Part shown: piece after piece, positions 25,044 through 33,332 of the stretch
Position numbering within the stretch: the first letter of the stretch is position 1
Layout: every line of letters starts with the position of its first letter
Assembly: GCF_014203895.1 (NCBI RefSeq)
Contig: NZ_JACHJY010000001.1
Location: 930,001 to 994,000, forward strand
Length of the DNA stretch: 64,000 bases
Source of the DNA: Streptomyces nymphaeiformis
Lineage (GTDB): Bacteria; Actinomycetota; Actinomycetes; Streptomycetales; Streptomycetaceae
Direction: 5' to 3'
The notes under the pieces: model-generated
Told to the model about the DNA's origin: nothing
Database searches by the model: none
Seen by the model: the letters and a program-made list of their open reading frames with translations, nothing else
Made by a program: the position numbers and the translations under genes

Positions 25044-25774
25044 GGCTGGCTTTCTCCCTCGGTCGCCGCGGCTTGGGCTTTCACTCTATCCCCACCGCGG
25101 AAGCGCCCCCAGGCGTAGAGGAAGCCGACGGAGAAGCCCACGACATGGGCCAGATAGGCGACGCCGGGCCCCGCGCCCGCCGCCCGCGCGGCCGTCCACT
25201 GCAGCGTGAACCAGAAGATCAGCACGATCCAGGCGGGGAAGCGCAGCGGCAGGAAGAACAGGAAGGGGAAGAGGCTGGTGACCCGGGAGCGCGGGAAGAG
25301 GAAGAGGAAGGCCCCGAGCACCGCGGAGATCGCCCCGGAGGCCCCGACCAGGGTCTGGTCGCTGTCCGCGTGCGCCAGCGCGTACCCGGACAGGGCGACG
25401 TAGCCGGTCCCCAGGTAGAAGAGGCAGAACTCGACCGGCCCCATGCGCTCCTCGGCCATCGCCCCGAAGACGTAGAGGAAGAGCATGTTGCCCAGGAGGT
25501 GGAGCCAGCTGCCGTGGACGAAGAGCGCGGTCAGCGGGGTGAGCAGGGCGCGCGGCTCGCCGCCCGTCAGCTCGTCGGGGACGACGCCCCAGCGGCGGAA
25601 GTAGGCGCCCTGGGCGGCCAGGAGCTCGTCGCCCGTGCCGTACACCGGGTTGAGTCCGGCGACCGGACCGATCACGAAGAGCAGGCAGCACGCGGCGATC
25701 AGTCCGTACGTCACCGTGGGTCCGCTGCGGGCGCCCCGCCAGGCACCGAGGACCGCGCCTCGCCAATCGATCAT
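25040..25774 (-). CDS. Rhomboid-family intramembrane serine protease
   Basis: A 244-residue membrane protein with about six helices. The catalytic Ser146 is in the GASGAISAVLG motif and His210 in AHVVGFSVGF, completing the Ser-His dyad. HGSWLHLLGNMLFLYVFG is the conserved HxxxN segment that forms the oxyanion region. The ATG at 25774 (MIDWRGAVLG) has no visible ribosome-binding site and may be leaderless; the open frame extends far upstream through antisense sequence. It should cleave transmembrane segments of other proteins. The downstream AsnC-domain gene is coupled. Confidence 0.93.
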   Translation of the reverse strand: MIDWRGAVLGAWRGARSGPTVTYGLIAACCLLFVIGPVAGLNPVYGTGDELLAAQGAYFRRWGVVPDELTGGEPRALLTPLTALFVHGSWLHLLGNMLFLYVFGAMAEERMGPVEFCLFYLGTGYVALSGYALAHADSDQTLVGASGAISAVLGAFLFLFPRSRVTSLFPFLFFLPLRFPAWIVLIFWFTLQWTAARAAGAGPGVAYLAHVVGFSVGFLYAWGRFRGGDRVKAQAAATEGESQP

Positions 25775-25934
25775 GGACAGATGATGGCGTACCGGGGCCC
25801 ATGGGGACAGAGTGCCTCGCCGTGCCCCGCTCTCCCCGGGAGGCCTTAGGGTTACGGGCAAAACCGACCGCAGTTCGACGGCGCACCGCGGCTCCCGCAC
25901 CCTGGTACCACGCAACAGGAAGAAGGACGGACCG

Positions 25935-26177
25935 ATGACGACGGTTCCCCTGCCGACCGACGAGACCCGCTGGCGCTGCACGCTCTGCGGCAACCTGACC
26001 CGCTTCGACGTGACCCGCTCCTCGAAGGTCGTGGAGTACGTCCATCTGGACCTGGCCGGCGACCCGACGGTCGAGGAGCGACAGGTGGTCAGTGAGACCA
26101 TCGAGTCGGTCCGCTGCCGCTGGTGCAACGCGGTGGACCAGATCGAACTGGTGGACAGGCCGGGCGCCGCCTCCTGA
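25935..26177 (+). CDS. Small zinc-ribbon-like protein, unknown function
   Basis: An 80-residue protein with two CxxC pairs, WRCTLCGNLTRFDV and VRCRWCNAVD, that probably bind one zinc ion. The region between contains a conserved-looking KVVEYVHLDLAGDPTVEE. There is no membrane segment. ATG at 25935 follows AGAAGGACGG. It is 33 bases upstream of the NYN-domain gene on the same strand and likely in its operon, which hints at an RNA-related role; this is inference. Confidence 0.85.
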   Translation: MTTVPLPTDETRWRCTLCGNLTRFDVTRSSKVVEYVHLDLAGDPTVEERQVVSETIESVRCRWCNAVDQIELVDRPGAAS

Positions 26178-26210
26178 GGGACGGCGCGGACGACATAGGG
26201 GTGACGGATC

Positions 26211-27575
26211 GTGGAGCAGCCCGCGCACGGTGGTGAGCCGGCCGGCGCGGCAGGTGACGCTGCCGAGGCGCTCGACCACCCATTGCCGGAAGGCGTACGG
26301 CGACGGGTCGTCGCGCTGGTCGCGGACGCCTTCGGCGGGCTCACCGTCGCGGAGCTGCCCGCGTCCCTGCGGCAGTACGCCCGCTTCACCGCGAGCCGGC
26401 GGGCCAAGTTCGCCGGCAACGCGATGGCCGCGGCGCTCGACACCGACGCCCTCTTCCGGCAGCGGATCGGCGAGCGGTTCAAGCAGAGCCAGCCCGAGCT
26501 GGCCGGAGCCGTGGAGACCGGCACCCCGCCCGCGGCCGCCGACCCCGTCGACGTGGCGGCGGCCGCCTATGTGCTGCGCCCGCCCGGCTGGGTCAAGCTC
26601 GTCGCCGCCGCCGGCGAGGAGGCCGAGCGGGCCGACGCCGAGCGGGCCGACGAGGCCGGCCGGCGCGAGCTGGAGCGGCTGCGCGAGGAGCTCGCCGCCG
26701 CCAAGGACCGCTCCCGGGGCGAGACCGAGCAGCTCCGGCACGACCTGGACGCCGCCCGCAAGGAAGCGGAATCGCTTCACCGCAAGCTGCGCAGCGCCCA
26801 GAGCGACGTCAAGCGCGGCGAGGCCGCGCTGCGCAAGGTCCAGGGCGAGATCGAGGCCGCGCGGGCCGAGTCGGCGGCGCAGGTGTCGGCCGCCGAGAGC
26901 GAGACGCGGCGGCTCAAGGCCCGGCTCGGCGAGGTCGAGGCGGCCCTGGAGGCCAGCCGCAGGACCGCCCGCGAGGGCCGCTCGGTGGAGGACATGCGGC
27001 TGCGGCTGCTGCTCGACACGGTCCTCGACGCGGCCCAGGGGCTGCGCCGCGAACTCGCGCTGCCGCCCGTCTCGGTGCACCCGGCGGACACCGTGGACGC
27101 GGTGGAGCCGGGGCGGATGTCCCCGAAGGACATCGCGGCGCGGGCGCTCTCCGAGACCGATCCGGCGCTGCTCGACCAGCTGCTCGCGCTGCCGCAGGCG
27201 CATCTGGTCGTCGACGGCTACAACGTCACCAAGACCGGCTATCCGACGATGCCGCTGGAGAAGCAGCGGCTGCGGCTGCTCGGCAGTCTCTCGGCGCTCG
27301 CGGCCCGTTCCGGCGCCGAGGTCACCTGTGTCTTCGACGGGGCGGAGCTGGCGGCCCCGGTGCTGCTCGCGCCGCCGCGCGGGGTGCGGGTGCTGTTCTC
27401 CAAGCCCGGTGTCACGGCGGACGAGTTGATCCGGCAGCTGGTCCGGGCGGAGCCGCCGGGGCGGCCGGTCGTGGTGGTCTCCACCGACCGGGAGGTGGCC
27501 GACGGCGTCGCGAAGGCGGGGGCGCGGCCGGTGACGTCCGCCTTGTTGCTGAAGCGGCTTTCGCGCCTCTCGTGA
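26211..27575 (+). CDS. NYN/PIN-domain RNA-binding protein (YacP/Rae1-like) with coiled coil
   Basis: A 454-residue protein in three parts. Residues about 20-140 are a helical domain. Residues about 140-270 are a long Ala/Glu/Arg coiled coil (RRELERLREELAAAKDRSRGETEQL onward). Residues about 320-454 are a NYN domain of YacP type: HLVVDGYNVTKTGYPTMPLEKQRLRLL supplies the first acidic residue, TCVFDGAE a second, and VVVVSTDREVADG a third. YacP/Rae1 proteins are endoribonucleases; catalytic acids appear intact. The coiled-coil extension is an actinobacterial feature. GTG start 33 bases after the zinc-ribbon gene. Confidence 0.87.
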   Translation: MEQPAHGGEPAGAAGDAAEALDHPLPEGVRRRVVALVADAFGGLTVAELPASLRQYARFTASRRAKFAGNAMAAALDTDALFRQRIGERFKQSQPELAGAVETGTPPAAADPVDVAAAAYVLRPPGWVKLVAAAGEEAERADAERADEAGRRELERLREELAAAKDRSRGETEQLRHDLDAARKEAESLHRKLRSAQSDVKRGEAALRKVQGEIEAARAESAAQVSAAESETRRLKARLGEVEAALEASRRTAREGRSVEDMRLRLLLDTVLDAAQGLRRELALPPVSVHPADTVDAVEPGRMSPKDIAARALSETDPALLDQLLALPQAHLVVDGYNVTKTGYPTMPLEKQRLRLLGSLSALAARSGAEVTCVFDGAELAAPVLLAPPRGVRVLFSKPGVTADELIRQLVRAEPPGRPVVVVSTDREVADGVAKAGARPVTSALLLKRLSRLS

Positions 27576-27696
27576 CACATCGCAAGTCCTGGGCGCTATG
27601 CCCGAATTCTGGATGGCGCACGGTCAAGTGCCCATCACTGGCCGTGTGATGTATGTAAATAAAGTGGTGCGTGAGCGAGAATTTTGCCAGCGGGAT
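27576..27696. other. AT-richer spacer before the NlpC/P60 promoter
   Basis: No gene is visible. The stretch includes an unusually AT-rich segment for this genome (GATGTATGTAAATAAAG, about 27648-27664) and a separated inverted pair CACGG...CCGTG (about 27619-27646). It could hold regulator sites for the hydrolase gene. Confidence 0.4.
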
Positions 27697-27726
27697 TTGA
27701 ACTGATCACAACTTGGTCACTAGGGT
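27697..27726 (+). promoter_or_regulatory. Sigma-70-type promoter of the first NlpC/P60 gene
   Basis: TTGAAC at 27697-27702, 18-base spacer, TAGGGT at 27721-27726. This predicts a start near 27733 and a 5' leader of about 100 bases before the GTG at 27832. Confidence 0.65.
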
Positions 27727-27732
27727 CGGGCT

Positions 27733-27826
27733 TCGAACCTTCGCGCGGTTGATCACCCATCCGGGGTGGCGGCGGAGGAACCGCCTGCCCCTGACCGGTT
27801 GGGCGGCTCGAGGAAGAAGGAGCTCG
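27733..27826 (+). ncRNA. Structured leader, possibly a reduced ydaO-like (c-di-AMP) riboswitch
   Basis: The leader contains GGCGGAGGAACCGCC, identical in part to a conserved ydaO element, and ends GACCGGTTGGGCGGCTCGAG then AAGAAGGAG, resembling the 3' end of ydaO motifs before a ribosome-binding site. The usual middle part (GGGGTGAATC-like) is not seen, so this may be shortened or only a look-alike. Streptomyces cell-wall hydrolase genes are known ydaO targets. Confidence 0.4.
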
Positions 27827-27831
27827 CCTTC

Positions 27832-28863
27832 GTGGCGTCCCACCGTCGACCCAAGCAGCCGAGCCGTACCCGTGTGACCGTGCTCACCGCGGCAGCGGCC
27901 GCAGCCGTCGCCCTCTCCGCCCAGTCCGGAGCGCAGGCGGCCCCCGCGAAGCCGAAGATCGACGAGGTCAAGTCGAAGGTCGACAAGCTCAACGAAGAGG
28001 CCGAGGTGGCCACCGAGCAGTACAACCTCGCCGAGGAGCGACGGGGCAAGCTGCAGAAGGAGATCAGCCAGCTCCAGGACAAGGTGGCCCGCGGCCAGGA
28101 GGAGCTCAACACCCTCCGCGACCAGATCGGTTCGGTCGCCAGCGCCCAGTACCGCTCCGGCGGCATCGACCCGGCGCTCCAGCTCTTCCTCTCCGCCGAC
28201 CCGGACACCTACCTCGACAAGGCGTCCGCGATCGACCAGCTGAGCTCCCAGCAGGCCGACGTGCTCACCTCGATCCAGGCCAAGCAGCGCACGCTCGCCC
28301 AGGAGCGGGCCGAGGCCACCGCGAAGCTGGCCGACCTCGACGACGTCCGCAAGACCCTCGGCGAGAAGAAGAAGAAGTTCCAGGGCAAGCTGGCCGAGGC
28401 CCGGAAGCTCCTCAACACCCTCACCGCCGAAGAGCGCGCCAAGATGCAGCAGCAGGAGCAGCGCGCCAGCCGCGCCGCCGGCGACCGCGTCGACCTGGGC
28501 AACGAGGTCCCGGCCTCGCAGCGCGGCGCCGCCGCCCTCGCCGCCGCCGCCACCCAGATCGGCAAGCCGTACGCCTCCGGCATGGAGGGCCCCAACTCGT
28601 ACGACTGCTCGGGTCTGACCATGTGGGCCTACGGTCAGGCCGGCGTCGGCCTCACCCGCACCACCTACACCCAGCAGAACGACGGCGTGAAGATCGGCCG
28701 CAGCCAGCTGAAGCCGGGCGACCTGGTCTTCTTCAACAACCTGGCGCACGTGGGCCTGTACGCGGGCAACAACACCGTTCTGCACGCCCCTCACTCGGGT
28801 GCCTACGTCCGCTACGAGTCCATGAACACCATTGGCTCGTTCATGTTCGGCGTCCGTATCTGA
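27832..28863 (+). CDS. Secreted NlpC/P60 peptidoglycan endopeptidase with coiled coil (paralogue 1)
   Basis: A 343-residue exported cell-wall hydrolase of the RipA-like class. The GTG at 27832 (MASHRRPKQPSRTRV) is chosen by GAAGGAG upstream and by exact agreement with the downstream paralogue. A signal peptide ends near residue 43 (SGAQAAPA). Residues about 45-215 form a long coiled coil. The C-terminal NlpC/P60 domain carries catalytic Cys259 in SYDCSGLTMWAY and His306 in LAHVGLYAG. It should cut D-Glu to diamino acid bonds in stem peptides. The coiled coil probably restrains activity or recruits partners. Confidence 0.94.
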   Translation: MASHRRPKQPSRTRVTVLTAAAAAAVALSAQSGAQAAPAKPKIDEVKSKVDKLNEEAEVATEQYNLAEERRGKLQKEISQLQDKVARGQEELNTLRDQIGSVASAQYRSGGIDPALQLFLSADPDTYLDKASAIDQLSSQQADVLTSIQAKQRTLAQERAEATAKLADLDDVRKTLGEKKKKFQGKLAEARKLLNTLTAEERAKMQQQEQRASRAAGDRVDLGNEVPASQRGAAALAAAATQIGKPYASGMEGPNSYDCSGLTMWAYGQAGVGLTRTTYTQQNDGVKIGRSQLKPGDLVFFNNLAHVGLYAGNNTVLHAPHSGAYVRYESMNTIGSFMFGVRI

Positions 28864-28925
28864 CGCACGCCGAAACGCCGCGCCATGCCGCCCGAACGGG
28901 TGGTTCGCGGCGACGCACGCTGACC

Positions 28926-28966
28926 TGACGCCCCGCCGGTGACCTGTGTTCTCCGGCGGGGCGTCA
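28926..28966 (+). terminator. Terminator between the two NlpC/P60 genes
   Basis: TGACGCCCCGCCGG pairs perfectly with its complement across a 13-base loop, followed by CTTTG. Confidence 0.85.
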
Positions 28967-28988
28967 CTTTGTGTGCCCGGCGCCTTCG

Positions 28989-29017
28989 TTGGACGAGGGC
29001 TGATCAGCGGCTACTGT
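28989..29017 (+). promoter_or_regulatory. Promoter of the second NlpC/P60 gene
   Basis: TTGGAC (28989-28994), 17-base spacer, TACTGT (29012-29017). This predicts a short leader to the GTG at 29059, without the structured element found before paralogue 1. Confidence 0.6.
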
Positions 29018-29058
29018 CTGCCGCGCCAGTCAGCGTCGAGCCGAACGGAGCGCGATTC

Positions 29059-30090
29059 GTGGCGTCCCACCGCCGACCCGTCAGGGTCACCGTCCTCACC
29101 GCCGCGGCCGCGGCCACCGCGGCGGCGTCCCTCGGGGCCGTCCCCGCGAGCGCCGACCCCGGGGCCACGCCCGCGGCCACGCGCGCCGCGGTCGACCGCC
29201 TCTTCGAGGAGGCCGAGAAGGCGACCGAGGGCTACAACCGGGCGGACGAGAAGGCGGACGCGCTGCGCCGGACGGTCTCCCAGGCGCAGGACGCCCTCGC
29301 CCGCGGCCAGGAGCGGGTCAACCGCATGCGGGGCGCGCTCGGATCGGTCGCCGGGGCCCAGTACCGCTCCGGCGGCATCGACCCCGCCCTCGCCCTGCTG
29401 CTCTCCTCCGACCCCGACACCTACCTGGACCGGGCCTCCGCCCTGGACCGGGTCACCGCACGCCAGAGCGCCGCGCTCGGCGAACTCCGCCGCGAGCTGC
29501 GCCGGCTGGGCCAGCAGCGCAGCGAGGCCCGCACGGCCCTCGCCGAACTGGAGCAGAGCCGGGCCGAGGTCGCCCGCCACAAGCGGGCCGTCGAGCGGAA
29601 GCTGGCCGAGGCCCGCCGGGTGCTCGCCTCCCTCACCGTCGAGCAGCGCGCCGACTACGACCGCGTCTCCCGCACCGGCGAGCGCGCCGGGGGGCCCGAC
29701 GGCGCGACCGCCGAGGCGCTGCCGCCGCTCGGCGACCTCGGCCCCTCGCGGGCCGCCGCCGCGGTGCTCGCCGCCCGCAGCGCGATCGGCAGGCCGTACG
29801 TGTGGGGGGCGACCGGCCCCTCCGCCTTCGACTGCTCGGGCCTGATGGTCTGGTCGTACCGCAAGGCCGGGATCAGCCTGCCGCGCACCTCCTCGGCGCA
29901 GCGGTACGCGGGCCGGCAGGTGCCGCTCTCGCAGGCGCAGCCCGGCGACCTCGTCACGTACCGCGGCGACGCCAGCCATGTGGCGATCTACGCCGGGAAC
30001 GGCCAGGTCATCCACGCCCCGTACCCGGGCGCGCGGGTCCGCTACGACCCGGTGAACATGATGTCCCACGTGACGGTGACCCGGGTCTGA
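29059..30090 (+). CDS. Secreted NlpC/P60 peptidoglycan endopeptidase with coiled coil (paralogue 2)
   Basis: A tandem paralogue of the gene upstream and exactly the same length (343 aa). It starts MASHRRPVRVTVLTAAAAA, almost the same signal region, and shares the GSVAGAQYRSGGIDPALALLLSSDPDTYLDRASAL segment. The coiled coil is richer in Arg/Glu than paralogue 1. Catalytic Cys259 lies in AFDCSGLMVWSY and the His in SHVAIYAG. It has its own promoter and no copy of the structured leader, so the copies are likely expressed differently. GTG start with GGAG upstream. Confidence 0.94.
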   Translation: MASHRRPVRVTVLTAAAAATAAASLGAVPASADPGATPAATRAAVDRLFEEAEKATEGYNRADEKADALRRTVSQAQDALARGQERVNRMRGALGSVAGAQYRSGGIDPALALLLSSDPDTYLDRASALDRVTARQSAALGELRRELRRLGQQRSEARTALAELEQSRAEVARHKRAVERKLAEARRVLASLTVEQRADYDRVSRTGERAGGPDGATAEALPPLGDLGPSRAAAAVLAARSAIGRPYVWGATGPSAFDCSGLMVWSYRKAGISLPRTSSAQRYAGRQVPLSQAQPGDLVTYRGDASHVAIYAGNGQVIHAPYPGARVRYDPVNMMSHVTVTRV

Positions 30091-30126
30091 GGTCCCCTAT
30101 CCGGGGCGCCCCGTACGATCGGGTGC

Positions 30127-31341
30127 GTGCGGGTTCGGCGGAGCGGAGCGGTGCGCGGCGCGGCGGCGGGGCTGCTCGCCGCGGTGCTGACCCTCGCCGG
30201 ATGCGCGGCCCCCGCGCCGGAGCGGCCGGCGACCGGGGAGATCCAGGGACTGCTCGACCGGCACGCGCGGGCGCTGCTCGACCGCGACGAGGCCGGATAC
30301 CTCGCGGGCCTCGACCCCGCGCTCGCACCGGCCGCGCGCACCGAGTTCGACCGGCTCGCGAAGATCCCGCTGGGCGGCTGGCACTACCGGGTCACCGACG
30401 TCGACCGGACCGGCGAGGGGCGGGCCACCGCGAGGGCCGAGCTCGGCTACCGGATCAAGGGCTACGACTCCGGGCCCGCCACGACCGAGCGGGTCCTCGA
30501 CCTCACCGAGCGGGACGGCCGCTGGTACGTCACCGGCGACCGCGCCGCCGAGGGCGCCCCGCAGCAGCTGTGGCAGCAGGGCGAGGTCACGGCGGTGACC
30601 GGCCGGCGCAGCCTCGTCCTCGGCGTGGGGCAGAGCGCGGCGCGGCTGCGGGAGGTGGCGACGGCGGCGGACCGGGCGGTGCCCGCGGTCGGGGACGCCT
30701 GGCACGGGAACTGGGCGGGCCGGGTCGTGGTCCTCGTACCCGCGTCGATCGAGGCGATGGGCCGGCTCCTCGGCGGTCCCGCCGCCTCCTACCGCGGCAT
30801 CGCGGCCGTCACGACCGGCCGGGCGGGCGGCGGGCCGACCGCGCCCGCGGACCGGGTGATCGTGAACCCCGACGCGTACGCGGTGCTCGGATCCTTCGGC
30901 CGGCAGCTGGTCCTCACCCACGAGACCACCCACGTCGCGACCCGCGTCCAGACGACCGGGGCCACCCCGGTCTGGCTCTCCGAGGGCTTCGCCGACTGGG
31001 TCGCCTACCGGGGGACCGAGCGCACCGCCGCCCAGGCCGCCCCCGAGCTGCGCCGCGCGGTGCGGGCGGGCGACCTCCCGGCGGAGCTCCCCGACGACCG
31101 GGCCTTCGCCTTCGGCGGCGACGCGGAGGCGCTGGCCAGGGCCTACGAGGGCGGATGGCTGGCCTGCGAGCTGATCGCGAACCGCTGGGGCGAGGCGAAG
31201 CTGTCCGCCTTCTACCAGGCGGTCGGCGCGCACCCGGCCCGGGACGGCGCGGTGGAGAAGGCGCTCCGGGACGTCCTGGACACCACGCCGGAGCAGTTCA
31301 CCGCGGACTGGCGTGCATACCTGACCGAGCGGCTCGGCTAG
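30127..31341 (+). CDS. Putative lipoprotein zinc metallopeptidase (HExxH, MA clan-like)
   Basis: A 404-residue probable lipoprotein: signal peptide with lipobox LAGC (Cys about residue 25). Residues about 40-135 resemble a small alpha+beta domain (GRATARAELGYRIKGYD ... RWYVTGD). The C-terminal half holds HETTH (His265, Glu266, His269) followed by WLSEGFADWVAYR, whose Glu would be the third zinc ligand, the pattern of gluzincin peptidases. This indicates an extracellular membrane-attached protease; substrate unknown. GTG start, 36 bases after the NlpC/P60 gene, possibly in the same transcript. Confidence 0.85.
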   Translation: MRVRRSGAVRGAAAGLLAAVLTLAGCAAPAPERPATGEIQGLLDRHARALLDRDEAGYLAGLDPALAPAARTEFDRLAKIPLGGWHYRVTDVDRTGEGRATARAELGYRIKGYDSGPATTERVLDLTERDGRWYVTGDRAAEGAPQQLWQQGEVTAVTGRRSLVLGVGQSAARLREVATAADRAVPAVGDAWHGNWAGRVVVLVPASIEAMGRLLGGPAASYRGIAAVTTGRAGGGPTAPADRVIVNPDAYAVLGSFGRQLVLTHETTHVATRVQTTGATPVWLSEGFADWVAYRGTERTAAQAAPELRRAVRAGDLPAELPDDRAFAFGGDAEALARAYEGGWLACELIANRWGEAKLSAFYQAVGAHPARDGAVEKALRDVLDTTPEQFTADWRAYLTERLG

Positions 31342-31862
31342 CTCTCCAGGACGGCGAGGGTCTCGGCGAGCCAGGCCTTCTCCTCGGTGCCCGTCGCGCG
31401 GGCGATCCGGAGCATGCCCTGGCGGAAGAGGTCGGGCTCGCGCTCGGCGCGGACCGGGGTCCCGTCCTCGTAGAAGAAGCTGGCCGGGGTGTTCAGGAAC
31501 TCCTGGCGGCGGCGGAGGACGGCCGCCTGGTCCGCCCGGTCGGGGAGGTGGCCCAGGAAGGCGAGCAGGGTGAAGAAGCGCTGGCCGTCGGTGATCTCCG
31601 CGTCCTTGGGGGTGCGCAGCCGGGCGAGGAGCTCCCGGCGGCCCTCGGAGGTGAGGGAGAGCGTCCGGCGCGGGGCCGCGCTCGCGCCCGGCTCCGTACG
31701 GCTGTCGACCAGGCCGTTCTTCACCAGGCGGGTGATGGCGGGGTAGAGGGCGCCGTCGCTGACCGGGCGGACGTGGCCGCTCAGGCCCTGGATGCGCTCC
31801 TTCAGCTCGTAGCCGTGCAGCGGCCTCTCGTACAGGAAGCCCAGGATCGACAGCTCCAGCAC
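31338..31862 (-). CDS. PadR-family transcriptional regulator
   Basis: A 174-residue regulator. The N-terminal winged helix matches PadR: VLELSILGFLYERPLHGYELKERI, SDGALYPAITRLVKNGLV and RRTLSLTSEGRRELLARL. The C-terminal part is the helical dimerisation domain (PadR/Vir class). The GTG at 31862 has GGAGAGG 6 bases upstream and gives the normal PadR N terminus. It lies divergent from a MATE pump gene with a clear operator between, so it most likely represses the pump and is released by a pump substrate. Confidence 0.93.
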   Translation of the reverse strand: MLELSILGFLYERPLHGYELKERIQGLSGHVRPVSDGALYPAITRLVKNGLVDSRTEPGASAAPRRTLSLTSEGRRELLARLRTPKDAEITDGQRFFTLLAFLGHLPDRADQAAVLRRRQEFLNTPASFFYEDGTPVRAEREPDLFRQGMLRIARATGTEEKAWLAETLAVLES

Positions 31863-31919
31863 CGGGCACCTCTCCTTCGCGCTCGTCGGGACCACTTGTC
31901 GGGGAACGGCTTCTCATGC

Positions 31920-31950
31920 TACCTCTTTTCGAGGTGCCTCTATTCGAGGT
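31920..31950. promoter_or_regulatory. Palindromic operator between padR and the MATE gene
   Basis: TACCTC (31920-31925), GAGGTG (31931-31936), CCTC (31937-31940) and GAGGTA (31945-31950) form overlapping inverted repeats: ACCTC-TTTTC-GAGGT and an outer TACCTC/GAGGTA pair. This is a probable PadR-type site controlling both divergent genes. Confidence 0.7.
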
Positions 31951-31976
31951 ACATCGGAAAGAGGGGGTCCCTTCGC

Positions 31977-33332
31977 ATGTCCTCGCCGTCGTCGCCGTCC
32001 ACGCACCGCCGCACGCTCGTCCGGCTCGCCCGCCCGGTCTACTTCGAACTCCTCGCCGGAGTCGCCGCCGGCATCATCAACATGGTCTGGGTCGCCCGCC
32101 TCGGCGGGGACGCCGTCGCCGCCGTCGCCCTCGCCGGCAACGTCGAGAACCTGCTCCTCGGCGTCGTCCTCATGGCCGGCTCCGGCACCACCGTCCTCGT
32201 CGCCCGCGCCAGAGGCGCCGACGACCCCGGCGCCGTCCGCTCCGCCGTCCGCGGCGGCACCGCCCTCTGCGCCCTGCTCGTCCCGCCCGTCGCCCTCGGC
32301 GGATACCTGCTCCGCGAGCCGCTCGCCGCCCTCCTGCTCGGCGGTTCGGACCACCCCGCACACGCCCTGGCCGGCGCCTACTTCGCGATCTCGCTCCCCG
32401 GCACCGCCGTCTTCTTCGCCACGAACGTCCTCGACGGGATCCTCAAGGGCGCCGGCGACACCCGCACCCCCATGCGGCTCGCCTTCCTCGCCAACGGCCT
32501 GATCCTGGTCCTCGACCCGCTGCTCATCCACGCGTACGGGGTGCCGGGCGCCGCCCTCGCCACCGTCACCGGCCGGACCGTCGCCCTCGCCGCCGGGCTC
32601 GTCGCCCTGCGCCGCGACCCGCTCCTCAAGGCCGCGCGGGCCGCCCGCGCCGCCCTGCCCACGGCGGCCTCCCTGCGCCGCACCGCCGCCACCGGACTGC
32701 CCATGTCCGTCGACTTCGCGGTCCGGATGGCCGGAGCCCTCGCCCTCGTCTCCGTCGTCGCCCGGCTCGGCGTCACCGAGATCGCCGCCTACGGCATCGC
32801 CACCAAGGCCATGTACGTGGCGACCATGGCCTTCTACGCCGTCCGGCAGGCCGCCTCGATCCACAGCGCCCACCTCCTCGGGGCGGGCCTGGACGAGCGC
32901 AGGGCCGTCGGCCGGCAGGCCCTCGTCCTCGCCGGGGTCCTCGGCGCGAGCGCGGCCGCACTGCTGTTCCTGGGCGCCGGACCCGTCATGCGGGCCTTCG
33001 GCGCCGAGCCCGAGGTGGCGGCCGCGGGCGCGCTCTTCCTGCGCTGCCTCGGCCCGTACCTGCTGCTCATGGCCGGGTACATCGCGCTCGCCGGCGTCTT
33101 CGAGGGCACCGGGGCGAGCCCGTACCTCGCCCGGATCACCGTCACGGGCGTCCTGGTCCAGCTCCCGCTCGCGTACGCCCTCTCACGCCTCGGCCTCGGC
33201 GGGATCTGCCTGGCCATGGCCCTCGCCATGGCGGCCCAGTGCGCGGCGCTCGGCCTGCTGCACCGCCGTACGGTCACGGCCCCCCGGGAGTCTCAGCGGG
33301 TGCCGGACAGGGCCTTCTCGCGCTCCGGCTGA
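31977..33332 (+). CDS. MATE-family multidrug efflux transporter
   Basis: A 451-residue, roughly 12-helix membrane protein with MATE family traits: PVYFELLAGVAAGIINMVWVARLGGDAVAAVALAGNV in TM1-2, the LDGILKGAGDTRTPM motif, GVPGAALATVTGR, and the repeated second half (YGIATKAMYVATMAFYAVRQAAS). It would export cationic or hydrophobic compounds with H+ or Na+. ATG at 31977 has GAGGGGG 8 bases upstream. It is divergent from padR with a shared operator. Its 3' end overlaps the convergent GT87 gene by 40 bases. Confidence 0.92.
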   Translation: MSSPSSPSTHRRTLVRLARPVYFELLAGVAAGIINMVWVARLGGDAVAAVALAGNVENLLLGVVLMAGSGTTVLVARARGADDPGAVRSAVRGGTALCALLVPPVALGGYLLREPLAALLLGGSDHPAHALAGAYFAISLPGTAVFFATNVLDGILKGAGDTRTPMRLAFLANGLILVLDPLLIHAYGVPGAALATVTGRTVALAAGLVALRRDPLLKAARAARAALPTAASLRRTAATGLPMSVDFAVRMAGALALVSVVARLGVTEIAAYGIATKAMYVATMAFYAVRQAASIHSAHLLGAGLDERRAVGRQALVLAGVLGASAAALLFLGAGPVMRAFGAEPEVAAAGALFLRCLGPYLLLMAGYIALAGVFEGTGASPYLARITVTGVLVQLPLAYALSRLGLGGICLAMALAMAAQCAALGLLHRRTVTAPRESQRVPDRAFSRSG

